Shown here one piece after another: positions 1 through 8,142 of a stretch of 64,000 nucleotides of DNA. Position 1 is the stretch's first letter. Each line of letters begins with the position of its first letter. Both the position numbers and the translations under genes were made by a program. The DNA is from Paenibacillus marchantiae (GTDB lineage Bacteria > Bacillota > Bacilli > Paenibacillales > Paenibacillaceae), in assembly GCF_028771845.1 (NCBI RefSeq), contig NZ_CP118270.1, forward strand, positions 3,782,001 to 3,846,000, given 5' to 3'. The notes under the pieces were generated by a model. That model saw nothing but the letters and a program-made list of their open reading frames with translations, searched no databases and was not told the DNA's origin.

Positions 1-2
1 CT

Positions 3-296
3 ACCAATTCGCTATATCATATTAAGCAAGACAAGTTATTGCCTATGATTGAGGACATTCAGCAATATGATGCCGTTCATTTCTTGCTTGGTCATGAGTC
101 GATCTGTGACGTGGAGGAGATGGATACGTTTTGGAGAGAGCTCATCTCAGCCAATGATGCTGTGAAATCGACGTCATTAGAAGCAGCTATCGAGCGTTTT
201 GAAGCAGCCAATAATCGAACAGCCAATGACAATGAGCTTTTCTTCTTACAAGGATTCGTGAATGATCAGATATTACAATCAAAAGCAACGGAATAA
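3..296 (+). CDS. C-terminal part of an unidentified protein (5' truncated)
   Basis: The frame is open from the first codon at position 3, so the gene probably begins upstream of the window. About 97 residues are visible before the TAA. The first in-frame ATG (39) has no ribosome binding site, which also argues for a truncated gene. The visible part is acidic and probably mostly helical, with no membrane segment. A segment reading HFLLGHESI could be the end of a hydrolase fold such as a metallo-beta-lactamase, but that is only a guess and I do not recognise the family. Confidence 0.55.
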   Translation, partial: TNSLYHIKQDKLLPMIEDIQQYDAVHFLLGHESICDVEEMDTFWRELISANDAVKSTSLEAAIERFEAANNRTANDNELFFLQGFVNDQILQSKATE

Positions 297-384
297 AAGA
301 ACATCCATGAAAACCCATTTCAATTGATCCATGTGAAGTTCTCTGATATACTTTTCGCATGATATTTGATTGGGGGTTACTCAG

Positions 385-536
385 ATGGCAATGCTGAATT
401 GCTCGTTAGCTAGAAATAACTCATGCAAAGCCTGATCGGGGGCGATACTTTGCGTGGGGCGCGATAGCTTAGATTCTTTCGCCCATACTTAATTTTATCG
501 TTTCTAATAACAGGCTTTGCCCTTATTGATTTTTTT
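385..536 (+). promoter_or_regulatory. Candidate attenuator leader with a leader peptide upstream of the EF-G-binding protein gene
   Basis: A 16-codon open frame (MAMLNCSLARNNSCKA, 385-435) has a GGGGG ribosome binding site at 372-376. Its last codons lie in the 5' arm of a perfect 10-bp inverted repeat, GCAAAGCCTG (425-434) with CAGGCTTTGC (511-520). Two helices nest inside: 443-447 with 496-500, and 457-461 with 480-484. The 3' arm also overlaps a short competing hairpin (506-510 with 523-527, 513-515 with 519-521) followed by seven T (530-536). This is the layout of an attenuator with mutually exclusive structures. The geometry is read directly; the regulatory role is inferred. Confidence 0.5.
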
Positions 537-562
537 CTATGAAAAATAAGGAGCTGAAAGCT

Positions 563-1204
563 ATGAGTACACCATTTATTAGAAACCACCAATATAATTT
601 GATTAAAAAACAAGCGGAATTTGTTCGCAAAACCGTGCAATCCGCCTCGGATCGCAGGGTCCTGGAGACTGTTAGATACAGTGCTGCAACAAACATCGTT
701 GAAGCATTTACGGATCTGACAGAGAACCAGCAGCAAATGCTGGAGCAAATCTCGTCGCTGGAGACAACAGACGATTTTCAACGGTATATGAAAGCATTGG
801 AACCATATCTGGAGTTGTATCCATCGATTACGTTGAAACAAATTCAGAAGTTATTTCCGAAGAACAAAAAGATGAAAATGCCTGATCTACCATCCATTGA
901 TTTTCGATATGTAACGTACCTGAGCTGGGTAGATATTGCGACGAACAAATTATTCGTTGTATATCCGTTCGAAGGACAGTTTATCGGTATTGAGGGAAGA
1001 ATAACGCCGACACACAAGAAGGGGTACTGCCTATTCTGTAATCGGCATCAAGAGCTTGCATTCTTCACGGTCAAGACCAAGAACGCTTTACCGGATAATT
1101 ATTCTGCGATTGGTCAATACGTATGCATGGAGAACCAAGGATGTAATCACAGCATTACCAATACAGAATCGCTGGAGAAGTTCATTCTCTCCGTTCGTAA
1201 ATAA
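563..1204 (+). CDS. FusB/FusC-type elongation factor G-binding protein (FBP)
   Basis: This 213-residue protein resembles the FusB/FusC/FBP family, whose members bind EF-G and help it leave the ribosome; plasmid and acquired forms confer fusidic acid resistance. The N-terminal half is helical. The C-terminal half carries the family signature (KLFPK, then TYLSWVDIATNK) and a four-cysteine zinc site at about C156, C159, C188 and C194. I chose ATG 563 because TAAGGAG (547-553) sits nine bases upstream; the ATG at 539 has no such site. The gene follows the structured leader at 385-536 and ends at a terminator. In a soil Bacillales it is more likely an intrinsic FBP than a recently acquired resistance gene. 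Confidence 0.85.
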   Translation: MSTPFIRNHQYNLIKKQAEFVRKTVQSASDRRVLETVRYSAATNIVEAFTDLTENQQQMLEQISSLETTDDFQRYMKALEPYLELYPSITLKQIQKLFPKNKKMKMPDLPSIDFRYVTYLSWVDIATNKLFVVYPFEGQFIGIEGRITPTHKKGYCLFCNRHQELAFFTVKTKNALPDNYSAIGQYVCMENQGCNHSITNTESLEKFILSVRK

Positions 1205-1219
1205 GGTTATATTAAGTAA

Positions 1220-1246
1220 AGGCTGCCTGCAAAGGCGGCCTTTTTT
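1220..1246 (+). terminator. Rho-independent terminator after the FBP gene
   Basis: AGGCTGCC and GGCGGCCT form an eight-pair stem with one G-U pair and a four-base loop, followed by a run of T. Confidence 0.85.
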
Positions 1247-1351
1247 GCTTATGCTTTCATTCCTCAAGGATACTCAGAAATCATTGGAAAAAGAGGTTGA
1301 TAATTGTTAACATGTAATCATACGGTGTGTAAATGGAGAAGAGGTAGGAAA

Positions 1352-1855
1352 TTGGAAATCAAAGATCGTCCGAAGATAACAATCCCAAAAACGTTACTGG
1401 AAAAAACTTTAGATATCACAACCATCATTTTATTTATTATTGGCATTATATACTGCTTGCAACAATGGATGACCTTACCGGATCAGATACCGATTCATTT
1501 TAATATGAAGGGGGAGCCTGATGGCTGGGGAGGAAAGTGGGGAGTATGGCTGCCCTTAGTCATTGGGCTTATTTTATGGATTGGACTTTCGCAACTGGAG
1601 AAGTATCCTCATACGTATAATTACCTCAATTTGAATATGGAGAATGCGGAGAGACAATATAAAAATGCACGGCTCATGATTAATCTGATGAAGACGGAGA
1701 TATCTATATTTTTTATTTATATCAGTTGGATGATTATTGAGTTTTCAAGTGCGGATAAAGTCACTCATCATAATTGGTTGCCCGTTGTCATATTCATTAT
1801 CGTTTTATTTAGTTCCATAGGTTTCTTTATATACAGATCATTTAAACTCAAATAA
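1352..1855 (+). CDS. DUF1648 (SdpI-like) membrane protein
   Basis: The protein has about 167 residues, a membrane segment near its N-terminus, then the DUF1648 signature (LPDQIPIHFNMKGEPDGWG), and three more membrane segments. DUF1648 is the N-terminal module of SdpI, the immunity protein for the SdpC toxin in Bacillus, but this protein lacks the rest of SdpI and no toxin gene lies beside it. The TTG at 1352 has a GAGGTAGG-like site just upstream and gives a natural N-terminus. A frame opening at TTG 1304 would add an unlikely Cys- and Arg-rich extension. Function unknown. Confidence 0.7.
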   Translation: MEIKDRPKITIPKTLLEKTLDITTIILFIIGIIYCLQQWMTLPDQIPIHFNMKGEPDGWGGKWGVWLPLVIGLILWIGLSQLEKYPHTYNYLNLNMENAERQYKNARLMINLMKTEISIFFIYISWMIIEFSSADKVTHHNWLPVVIFIIVLFSSIGFFIYRSFKLK

Positions 1856-1932
1856 CGTTGGAGCTAGGCTCTTAGCTAGGCTCTTATTGAAGAAGTGAAG
1901 ACAAATACTATGAAATCGTGAGGATGTTGAAA

Positions 1933-2376
1933 ATGAATAACCCTGCTGTTAACGATGAATTGAAAATTGTATTTGAAGATCATGAACAGGATTACCATGC
2001 TGTATGTAGCAATCTGTATCAATACAATTTAAGAGAAAAAAAGGGTTTGTTAAAAAAACCTGGAAAAAGCATCAATTTGTTTCTAAGGGATAAGACTGGC
2101 AAAGCAGTAGGTGGGATCTTCTGTGCTACGTACTGCTATACATTATATATTGATAACTTTTGGATTGATGAAGAATACAGAGAATATGGGTATGGGAAAT
2201 CATTAATCATGCAAGCAGAGAGCATTGCTGTTAGTGAGGGCTGCAAACTTTCACATACAAGTACATTTTCTTATCAGTCTCCTGAATTTTACAAGAAGAT
2301 GGGTTATGAAGTGTTTGGAATGATAGATGAATACCCGGAAGGGATTATTCAGTACTTCCTGAAGAAAAGATTATAG
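1933..2376 (+). CDS. GNAT family N-acetyltransferase
   Basis: About 147 residues with the GNAT core: a central strand (YTLYIDNFWIDEEYRE), then the acetyl-CoA pyrophosphate loop in the form YGYGKSL, then the C-terminal YKKMGYEVFG motif. Such proteins move an acetyl group from acetyl-CoA to an amine; nothing here shows the acceptor. ATG 1933 is preferred because GTGAGG lies about nine bases upstream; GTG 1918 and ATG 1924 are in frame but badly placed relative to it. It is followed closely by an unknown gene and a second, unrelated GNAT gene. Confidence 0.8.
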   Translation: MNNPAVNDELKIVFEDHEQDYHAVCSNLYQYNLREKKGLLKKPGKSINLFLRDKTGKAVGGIFCATYCYTLYIDNFWIDEEYREYGYGKSLIMQAESIAVSEGCKLSHTSTFSYQSPEFYKKMGYEVFGMIDEYPEGIIQYFLKKRL

Positions 2377-2429
2377 ACTTACATAGGAATCTCAAAAATA
2401 TCATATAACATATATAAAGGAGAAATGAT

Positions 2430-3065
2430 ATGACGGTCGTTGGAATATTGGGGACAATTCATAATCAAGAATTAAGAGGAAAATATAATAGTTCTCTTAC
2501 CTTGTATGAGGATCTGATTACAGAATTCAACCCGGATATTATCTGCGGTGAAGTGCATCCCCAGAGTTGGATGAAGTATATCAAGGATAAACAGGATAAG
2601 GGATATTGGGGGGAGCCAGCCAGTGAGTATTGGGAGCTTATCTTTCCATTATGCGAAGAACGGAATATAGAGTTTGTGCCTATTGACTGGTTTGAGTTAG
2701 ATGTCTGGAATGATTTTGATCCATTTAACGGCTTCTTAGAAGAGCAGCGAAAAGCGTTGGAGAAGATCGATGATGAATGGTTTGCTAAACAAATGAATAC
2801 ACATGACGTTGGAGCGATTCCCTTTAATTCGGTTGCGTTTGATACTATGACCAAACAAAAATATGAATGGATGGATCAGATTAATCCAAAAGCAAATAAC
2901 TTTAGATGGATCGTACGAAATCAGATCATGATTCAACGTGTGAAGAACACGTATCATTCGAATCCGGGTAAGAAAATTTTATGTGTTGTGGGAGCAGATC
3001 ATAATTATATTTTCAAAGAGGAATTGATCAATGAACCTATTGAATTGGTATATCCATTACGATAG
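2430..3065 (+). CDS. Conserved protein of possible TraB/ChaN-like fold, function unknown
   Basis: A soluble protein of 211 residues with a clear ribosome binding site (AAAGGAGA). It starts with VGILGTIHNQELRGKY, continues with PDIICGEVHPQSW, and ends with ILCVVGADHNYIF. A GTxH near the start, a GE in the second strand and a GxDH near the end recall the TraB/GumN and ChaN/EreA group of putative hydrolases, in which such His and Glu residues cluster. That relationship is a pattern match by eye, not a firm assignment. No signal peptide or membrane segment is visible. Confidence 0.6.
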   Translation: MTVVGILGTIHNQELRGKYNSSLTLYEDLITEFNPDIICGEVHPQSWMKYIKDKQDKGYWGEPASEYWELIFPLCEERNIEFVPIDWFELDVWNDFDPFNGFLEEQRKALEKIDDEWFAKQMNTHDVGAIPFNSVAFDTMTKQKYEWMDQINPKANNFRWIVRNQIMIQRVKNTYHSNPGKKILCVVGADHNYIFKEELINEPIELVYPLR

Positions 3066-3103
3066 TTCAATTAATAGACTATAACTTTCAGGAGGCTTGT
3101 TCC

Positions 3104-3604
3104 ATGATCAGATTGTGCAACAGTATGGACGCAGATGCAATGGTTGAGATCATTAATGATGCAGCAAAGGCATACCAGGGTGTAATTCCTGAGGATCGTT
3201 ATCATGAACCCTATATGCCATTGCAAGAATTGAATCAGGAAATCCGTGATGGCGTCGTATTCTGGGGCTTTGAAGAAAATAATAGATTATGGGGCGTTAT
3301 GGGAATTCAGGATAAAGGTGATGTTGCTTTAATCAGGCACGCATATGTAAGAACTCACCAACGGGGGAGCGGAATAGGCACAAAGCTGTTGGCTCATCTG
3401 GTGGCATCAACCGATAAACCGATATTAATAGGAACCTGGGATTCCGCAGAATGGGCTATAAAATTCTATTTGAAAAATGGTTTTACCCTAGTTTCATCGG
3501 ATGAGAAGAAGCAGTTATTAACTCGATACTGGAACGTCCCCGAAAGACAAATCGAAACCTCTGTCGTTTTATGTGACGGGAAGTGGGGCGCTGTTGGAAT
3601 GTAA
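3104..3604 (+). CDS. GNAT family N-acetyltransferase
   Basis: The protein has 166 residues with a full GNAT core: the N-terminal IRLCNSMDADAMVEIINDAA helix, a strand ending in HAYVRTHQRGSGIGTKLL (acetyl-CoA loop QRGSGIG), and the C-terminal AIKFYLKNGF. AGGAGG lies seven to eight bases before the ATG. The order resembles small-molecule acetyltransferases such as phosphinothricin-type enzymes, but the acceptor cannot be read from sequence. It is not similar enough to the GNAT at 1933 to be a recent duplicate. Confidence 0.85.
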   Translation: MIRLCNSMDADAMVEIINDAAKAYQGVIPEDRYHEPYMPLQELNQEIRDGVVFWGFEENNRLWGVMGIQDKGDVALIRHAYVRTHQRGSGIGTKLLAHLVASTDKPILIGTWDSAEWAIKFYLKNGFTLVSSDEKKQLLTRYWNVPERQIETSVVLCDGKWGAVGM

Positions 3605-3654
3605 GAGTATTTTTTCCGAAGCTTAAAAATCACTAAATGATGTGGGGTGCCTGA

Positions 3655-4167
3655 ATGCTTTATCATTTTAGCGAGGTTTCAGATATCCAAGTTTTTATTC
3701 CAAGAGAGAAACAAAACAGAGCTGAATTTCCAGCAGTGGTGTGGGCCATTGATGAAGAGCATGAATATTCATATTACTTTCCAAGAGATTGCCCAAGAAT
3801 CGTTTGTAAAAAGACTGACACGATAAGTGATGAGAATAATGAGAAGTTTTTTAAACATTCTAATGCGGATATCATCGTTACGGTTGAAAGTTCATGGTAT
3901 CCGAGGATTATGAATCAGGTTATATACAGGTACCATTTCGATGACACCAATTTTGAACTCTTTGATCCAACGGCGGGCTACTATATTTCTTATCAGGTTA
4001 CAAAGCCTCTACATATAGACCGCATGGAGGGTTTAATAGAGAGATTATTTGAAAAAGGAATTGAACTCAGATTTACTCCAAATCTGTACCCACTGAGAGA
4101 GGCGATACTTACATCGGATTTCAAAGAATTTGGAATACATAGATTCAATAACGCAACGAAAGTATAG
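3655..4167 (+). CDS. DUF6886 family protein
   Basis: A 170-residue soluble protein beginning MLYHFSEVSDIQVFIPR, which matches the DUF6886 family found in Bacillales. No catalytic function is known for it. Further features are a YYFPRDCPR segment and an aromatic-rich centre. The ribosome binding site is weak (GGGGTG). Its last 38 bases overlap the longest reading of the next gene, which suggests coupled translation or a later start for that gene. Confidence 0.7.
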   Translation: MLYHFSEVSDIQVFIPREKQNRAEFPAVVWAIDEEHEYSYYFPRDCPRIVCKKTDTISDENNEKFFKHSNADIIVTVESSWYPRIMNQVIYRYHFDDTNFELFDPTAGYYISYQVTKPLHIDRMEGLIERLFEKGIELRFTPNLYPLREAILTSDFKEFGIHRFNNATKV

Positions 4168-4978
4168 AGCGAACTTGAGTGGCATAGGGGGGATTTCTAT
4201 ACAGTATCCAATAGTAGTATTAGATTTGGATGGAACATTACTCAACACAGATAAACAAATTTCGAAACGGAATTATGAGGCAATAGTGACATGCTCTAAA
4301 CAAGGGATCAGATTCATCTATGCTACAGCACGTCCACCAAGAGCAGTAAGGTTGCTTTTACCTGAGGAATTGCTCCATAGCGGTTCTTTTATATATTACA
4401 ATGGAGCCTATATCCACTGCAATTACACTGGTATTCAACAATATGAACACATAGACCCTGTGATCACTGCTGAATTAATAAATTTTGGCATGGAGAATAA
4501 CAAGGAACTGGGTTTAAGCCTTGAAGTGGAGGATCAATGGATTAGTTTCAAAGAATATGATTATACAACGCTTATGAGAGTTAAAGAAAACCCAACGATA
4601 AAATCATTAGAAGAGCTCAAAGGTATTGCTGCAACAAAAGTACTTTTTACGGGTTTCAAGGATATAGATTTTCTCAGAGAGAAGTTTGCATCTAGATTAA
4701 ATGTTTTGGTTACAGACGGTGGTAATCTTGTTCAAATCTCATCAATCAAAGCCTCCAAAGAAAATGCATTGAAAATTTTGTGTAAGGCAATGAAAATAAA
4801 AGTTGAAGATGTAATGGTTTTTGGTGATGATTTTAATGATATCGGGCTTTTTGAAATATGTGGCTGGTCGGTAGCCATGGGTAATGCAATTGAAGAGTTG
4901 AAGATTCTCTCGAAAGAGATCACTGATACGAATGATTCTGACGGAGTTGCGAGAGTGTTGGAACGGATGTTGAGATGA
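4130..4978 (+). CDS. Cof-type HAD-IIB phosphatase (start uncertain)
   Basis: A HAD phosphatase with motif I DLDGT, a IIB cap domain, and motif IV FGDDFNDIGLFEICGWSVAMGNA. The family usually dephosphorylates sugar phosphates or cofactor intermediates such as pyridoxal phosphate. From ATG 4130 the protein has 282 residues with the nucleophile at D32, whereas Cof proteins usually place it near residue 8 to 10. A GGGGGG site (4187-4192) lies six bases before an in-frame ATA codon (4199), which would put the nucleophile at residue 9. The true start is therefore either ATG 4130, coupled to the upstream gene, or a rare non-ATG codon near 4199. Confidence 0.8.
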   Translation: MEYIDSITQRKYRANLSGIGGISIQYPIVVLDLDGTLLNTDKQISKRNYEAIVTCSKQGIRFIYATARPPRAVRLLLPEELLHSGSFIYYNGAYIHCNYTGIQQYEHIDPVITAELINFGMENNKELGLSLEVEDQWISFKEYDYTTLMRVKENPTIKSLEELKGIAATKVLFTGFKDIDFLREKFASRLNVLVTDGGNLVQISSIKASKENALKILCKAMKIKVEDVMVFGDDFNDIGLFEICGWSVAMGNAIEELKILSKEITDTNDSDGVARVLERMLR

Positions 4979-5149
4979 ATGATTTTAAAATTTGTGATGA
5001 ACGATATCAATTCGAAAAGGAGATGGATGTACTTGTAGCGCTATGGTAGTTATAGGCTTTTTTTACGATACAGAATCTGCTATTTCGTATATAATAGAAA
5101 TTCATATGAGTCTGTATAACTACATAACATCGCGAGGTGCACCAATCTT

Positions 5150-5698
5150 ATGCCAACCATCTATGACTTTAGCGTAACCAAAACGAGTGGAGAACGTTTC
5201 CCACTCTATCAATACGAAGGAAAACCTGTACTGATCGTAAATACAGCGAGCAAGTGCAAGTACACACATCAGTTCGACGATATGCAGAAGCTTTATGATC
5301 GGTATAAAGAGCAAGGGCTTCAGATCATTGGTTTCCCGTGTAATCAGTTTGCGGAGCAAGAGCCGGGAAGCAGTGAAGAGGCGGAGTCCTTTTGTCAGAT
5401 TAACTATGGTGTGAAATTCCCCATGTTCTCCAAAATGGATGTCAATGGAGAAGCGGCGCATCCGCTGTATGACTTTTTGAAAAAGTCGGGACCTTTTGCA
5501 GGCTTTGATGAGTCAGATGTGCAAGCGAAACTGCTAAAGCTGATGGTGGCGGACAAAGCACCGGAATGGTTGCATGGTGATGCGATCAAGTGGAACTTTA
5601 CTAAGTTTCTGATTGATGCCGAAGGGCATGTGGTTAAACGTTTTGAACCTGTTGATTCGATTGACGAGATCCAGGCGAGTATTGAACAGCTACTGTAA
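5150..5698 (+). CDS. Glutathione peroxidase family thiol peroxidase
   Basis: A 182-residue cytoplasmic peroxidase of the Cys-GPx family, which in Bacillales usually takes electrons from thioredoxin rather than glutathione. The peroxidatic Cys is C36 (NTASKCKYT). The conserved FPCNQF segment with C64 and the WNFTKFL motif (W148, N149) complete the active site; C82 is another candidate resolving Cys. GAGGTG is the ribosome binding site. A TATAAT box (5090-5095) suggests its own promoter, though I see no good -35. A paralogue lies at 45507. Confidence 0.92.
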   Translation: MPTIYDFSVTKTSGERFPLYQYEGKPVLIVNTASKCKYTHQFDDMQKLYDRYKEQGLQIIGFPCNQFAEQEPGSSEEAESFCQINYGVKFPMFSKMDVNGEAAHPLYDFLKKSGPFAGFDESDVQAKLLKLMVADKAPEWLHGDAIKWNFTKFLIDAEGHVVKRFEPVDSIDEIQASIEQLL

Positions 5699-5717
5699 TT
5701 TATCTTTCACATTCCTA

Positions 5718-5770
5718 AAAGGCCATGACACGTACCGTGCAAACAAACGGATATGTGCATGGCCTTCTAT
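5718..5770 (+). terminator. Probable terminator after the peroxidase gene
   Basis: AAGGCCATG pairs with CATGGCCTT, with an extra CAC/GTG helix inside a long loop. The following bases are T-rich but interrupted, so termination may be weak. Confidence 0.6.
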
Positions 5771-5857
5771 ATTTCAAAAGTCTATCCAGTACTATCCGAC
5801 ATGATGTGAAACGGGTAAAATGGTATGAAACCTCTCCAGAACAGGAGGTACTTGAAC

Positions 5858-6718
5858 GTGCCAAGTGTAATGCAATTTAGTGGTCCATTGGAATATAGCT
5901 ATCGCTCCACCAGCACGTACGACCCTGGAGCATCGGACGGATTTCATTCGCATCCACAATATGAGGTGTACTATTTTCATGAGGGCGAATGCACCTATCT
6001 GATTGGAGATCGAGTGTACAACCTTGAACCGGGTGATCTGGTCCTGATGCATGGCATGACCCTTCATCGGCCACATCCCATGCCAGGCAGACCGTATGTG
6101 CGAACGACGCTGCACTTCGATCCCTCGGCCATCCGCAGCAGTCTGCATCCGGACCGAGTGAGCGAGGTGTTAAAGCCGTTCGAAGAACTGAGAAACTGCC
6201 GGATCAATCTGACAGGCAATATCCGCTCTGAATTCGAAGCCTTGCTGTTGAGTCTGCATCAGCTTACCGTGAATTCGGGGGATTTCAAAGAGGAACGCAT
6301 GAACGTTCGTTTATGTGACCTGCTGTATGTTATAGCTGGAATCTGCCGAGGCAGGGTCGAGGACCACCTTCCTTCTTCCGAGAAGGAGCGGCATGTACAG
6401 CATATCATTGCTTATGTCGAAACTCATTATATGGAGGACATTGGGCTGGATGATCTGGCAAGTGAGCTTCATCTGTCCAAGCCTTATCTGGCCGGATTGT
6501 TTAAAGAAATGACGGGTAGCACCATATTTAAATATGTGTATGACCGTCGCATTAATCAGGCCAAGCTGTTATTCCAGTTCCAGCCGGATATCAGTGTGAC
6601 AGAGGCCAGCCGGTTGGCAGGGTTCAAACGTTTATCCCATTTCAGTCGAATGTTCAAACAAAGTGTAGGGTGTGCACCAGATCTGTACCGTAGTCGATTA
6701 CATCGTTCGTTTGATTAA
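5858..6718 (+). CDS. AraC family regulator with N-terminal cupin
   Basis: A 286-residue regulator. The N-terminal cupin (FHSHPQYEVYYFHEG, then LEPGDLVLMHGMTLHRP) probably binds a small ligand. The last hundred residues carry two helix-turn-helix motifs (LDDLASELHLSKPYLAGLFKEMTG and ISVTEASRLAGFKRLSHFSRMFKQSVG). GTG 5858 lies nine bases after AGGAGG; the ATG at 5825 has no site. No sugar gene stands beside it, so its target is unknown; the next gene is a thioesterase on the same strand. Confidence 0.88.
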   Translation: MPSVMQFSGPLEYSYRSTSTYDPGASDGFHSHPQYEVYYFHEGECTYLIGDRVYNLEPGDLVLMHGMTLHRPHPMPGRPYVRTTLHFDPSAIRSSLHPDRVSEVLKPFEELRNCRINLTGNIRSEFEALLLSLHQLTVNSGDFKEERMNVRLCDLLYVIAGICRGRVEDHLPSSEKERHVQHIIAYVETHYMEDIGLDDLASELHLSKPYLAGLFKEMTGSTIFKYVYDRRINQAKLLFQFQPDISVTEASRLAGFKRLSHFSRMFKQSVGCAPDLYRSRLHRSFD

Positions 6719-6773
6719 TGTAGCGTTACGGATCAAAAATTTTACATGCTGCACAGCCTGAGGAGGTTACTGA

Positions 6774-7544
6774 ATGCAATCAGAACAACCATTCAAGCTT
6801 GATTACCGAATTGGATCAGCCGATGCCGATTACAAATCACAATGTCGTGCATCTGCTTTACTGGAGCATATGCAGCTGGCAGCAGACCGTGATTTAGCAG
6901 GTATGGGAGTTACCGTATCGCAGATACTGAATCAGGGATTGGGCTGGATGCTATTAACGACAGATGTCACAATCATGCGCCCAGCCCGATTGGAAGAAGA
7001 AGTATCCTTGCAGACGTGGCATAAAGAAAATAAAGGTGTGACATGGTTAAGGGATTATATCCTTACAGATCGAGAGGGAACACATCTGGCTGAGGCTCGT
7101 ACAGCTTGGGCGTTGGTCGATCTGAAGAGACGCAGAGTCGTCAGACCATCAGCTTTACCTTTTGAAGTGAAATCGCATCCTGATTTATCCTTAGGTGAAG
7201 CCCCTGCTAAAGTGACGGTCCCTTCTGAACTCAGCTTGCAGGAACAATATCGTTTAACTGTACAATACAGCAGCACAGACAGTAATGGGCATATGAACAA
7301 CGCCCGGTATGCAGACGTCTGTTGTGATGCATTAACACTGGATGAACTGGCTGTAGGTATGATCCGTCTGCAAATTTCATATCATCGTGAGATTCGTATG
7401 CAGGAGTTAATGATTGTTGAGCGTTCAGAGGTTACAGAGGGAGCTGTGTGGGTTCGAGGAAGATTGGCTGAAGAGAATGAGAGCATTATTTTTGAAGCCA
7501 AATTAAGTCTCGGAGACTCAACTGACTCGCCCATTGATCAATGA
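6774..7544 (+). CDS. Acyl-ACP thioesterase (FatA/FatB-like double hotdog)
   Basis: A 256-residue protein of two hotdog domains that resembles bacterial acyl-ACP thioesterases, which release free fatty acids from acyl carrier protein. The first domain carries the long helix LEHMQLAADRDLAGMG. The second begins with YSSTDSNGHMNNARYAD, where the DxNGHxNN pattern carries the usual catalytic Asp, Asn and His. GAGGAGG gives a clear start. It has no signal peptide and probably acts in the cytoplasm on fatty acid synthesis intermediates. It may be read together with the AraC gene upstream. Confidence 0.85.
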   Translation: MQSEQPFKLDYRIGSADADYKSQCRASALLEHMQLAADRDLAGMGVTVSQILNQGLGWMLLTTDVTIMRPARLEEEVSLQTWHKENKGVTWLRDYILTDREGTHLAEARTAWALVDLKRRRVVRPSALPFEVKSHPDLSLGEAPAKVTVPSELSLQEQYRLTVQYSSTDSNGHMNNARYADVCCDALTLDELAVGMIRLQISYHREIRMQELMIVERSEVTEGAVWVRGRLAEENESIIFEAKLSLGDSTDSPIDQ

Positions 7545-7569
7545 AATGGAACTGAATACAAGTAGATGA

Positions 7570-7601
7570 AGTCAACCAGTCCGTTCTGGTTGGCTTTTTT
7601 C
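7570..7601 (+). terminator. Rho-independent terminator after the thioesterase gene
   Basis: AGTCAACCAG and CTGGTTGGCT pair around a short loop and are followed by six T. Confidence 0.88.
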
Positions 7602-7724
7602 TATTTTTACCTCCTGATGCAGATATAGATGCACCTGTTACGTTCATCTCATAATTCGCTCGTGTTTAGAAGCCAGACAGAAAAGGTAAAAGAAGGGTAA
7701 ATGAAAACTGAGGAGGAATCACGA

Positions 7725-7970
7725 ATGAAACAGCACACACCGGATCAAAATAACAAGGATGCACATAAGGATCGTTCCCATGATAATCCGGAGCAGTATC
7801 CAACAGAGCAGGAAAGTTTGCTTGACCGGCATGAAGAAGAGCAGACGGTGGACCCCATTCCAATGGAAGATCTGAATATGGAGAAGCAGGAAGAGAAGAA
7901 TAAGGATCAGACCAAGAGCAATTCGTCATCGGAAGAGAAGTATCGAGCAGATTATCGCGAATCGCAGTGA
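7725..7970 (+). CDS. Small highly charged, probably disordered protein
   Basis: An 81-residue protein of very low complexity, rich in Glu, Asp, Lys, Gln, Asn and Ser, with almost no hydrophobic residues. The GAGGAGG site eight bases before ATG 7725 supports translation and decides the start over ATG 7701. It resembles the many small hydrophilic proteins of spore formers, but I do not recognise a family and no function can be stated. Confidence 0.6.
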   Translation: MKQHTPDQNNKDAHKDRSHDNPEQYPTEQESLLDRHEEEQTVDPIPMEDLNMEKQEEKNKDQTKSNSSSEEKYRADYRESQ

Positions 7971-8031
7971 TCATATTCATTCAATTGCTGTTAAAAATGA
8001 GTACTTAATTCCCCCTATTCAAAAGGGAATG

Positions 8032-8049
8032 ACTAAATGTACATTTAGT
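8032..8049. promoter_or_regulatory. Perfect 18-bp palindrome upstream of the nitroreductase promoter
   Basis: ACTAAATGT-ACATTTAGT is fully symmetric and ends 17 bases before the -35 element. Its size and position fit a dimeric repressor or activator site. The cognate protein is not known. Confidence 0.55.
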
Positions 8050-8066
8050 GAAAATAAAATAGTTTG

Positions 8067-8097
8067 TTGACTAATGTATGTTACTATATTATAGTTA
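8067..8097 (+). promoter_or_regulatory. SigA-type promoter with an overlapping DUF24-like operator
   Basis: TTGACT (8067-8072), 17 bases, then TATAGT (8090-8095) form a good vegetative promoter. The -10 lies inside an imperfect dyad, TTACTATATTATAGTTA (8081-8097), which contains TACT-N7-AGTT. This is close to the TACT-N7-AGTA site of the DUF24/HxlR-type thiol-stress repressors of Bacillus (YodB, CatR), which control nitroreductase and quinone genes. Confidence 0.65.
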
Positions 8098-8142
8098 CTA
8101 TGTTGGCAATTTAGGAAATACCATTTTGGGAGGCGAATATTT

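Noticed and set aside
1056..1310. An 84-codon frame overlapping the end of the FBP gene
   Set aside because: It has no ribosome binding site and runs through the FBP terminator.
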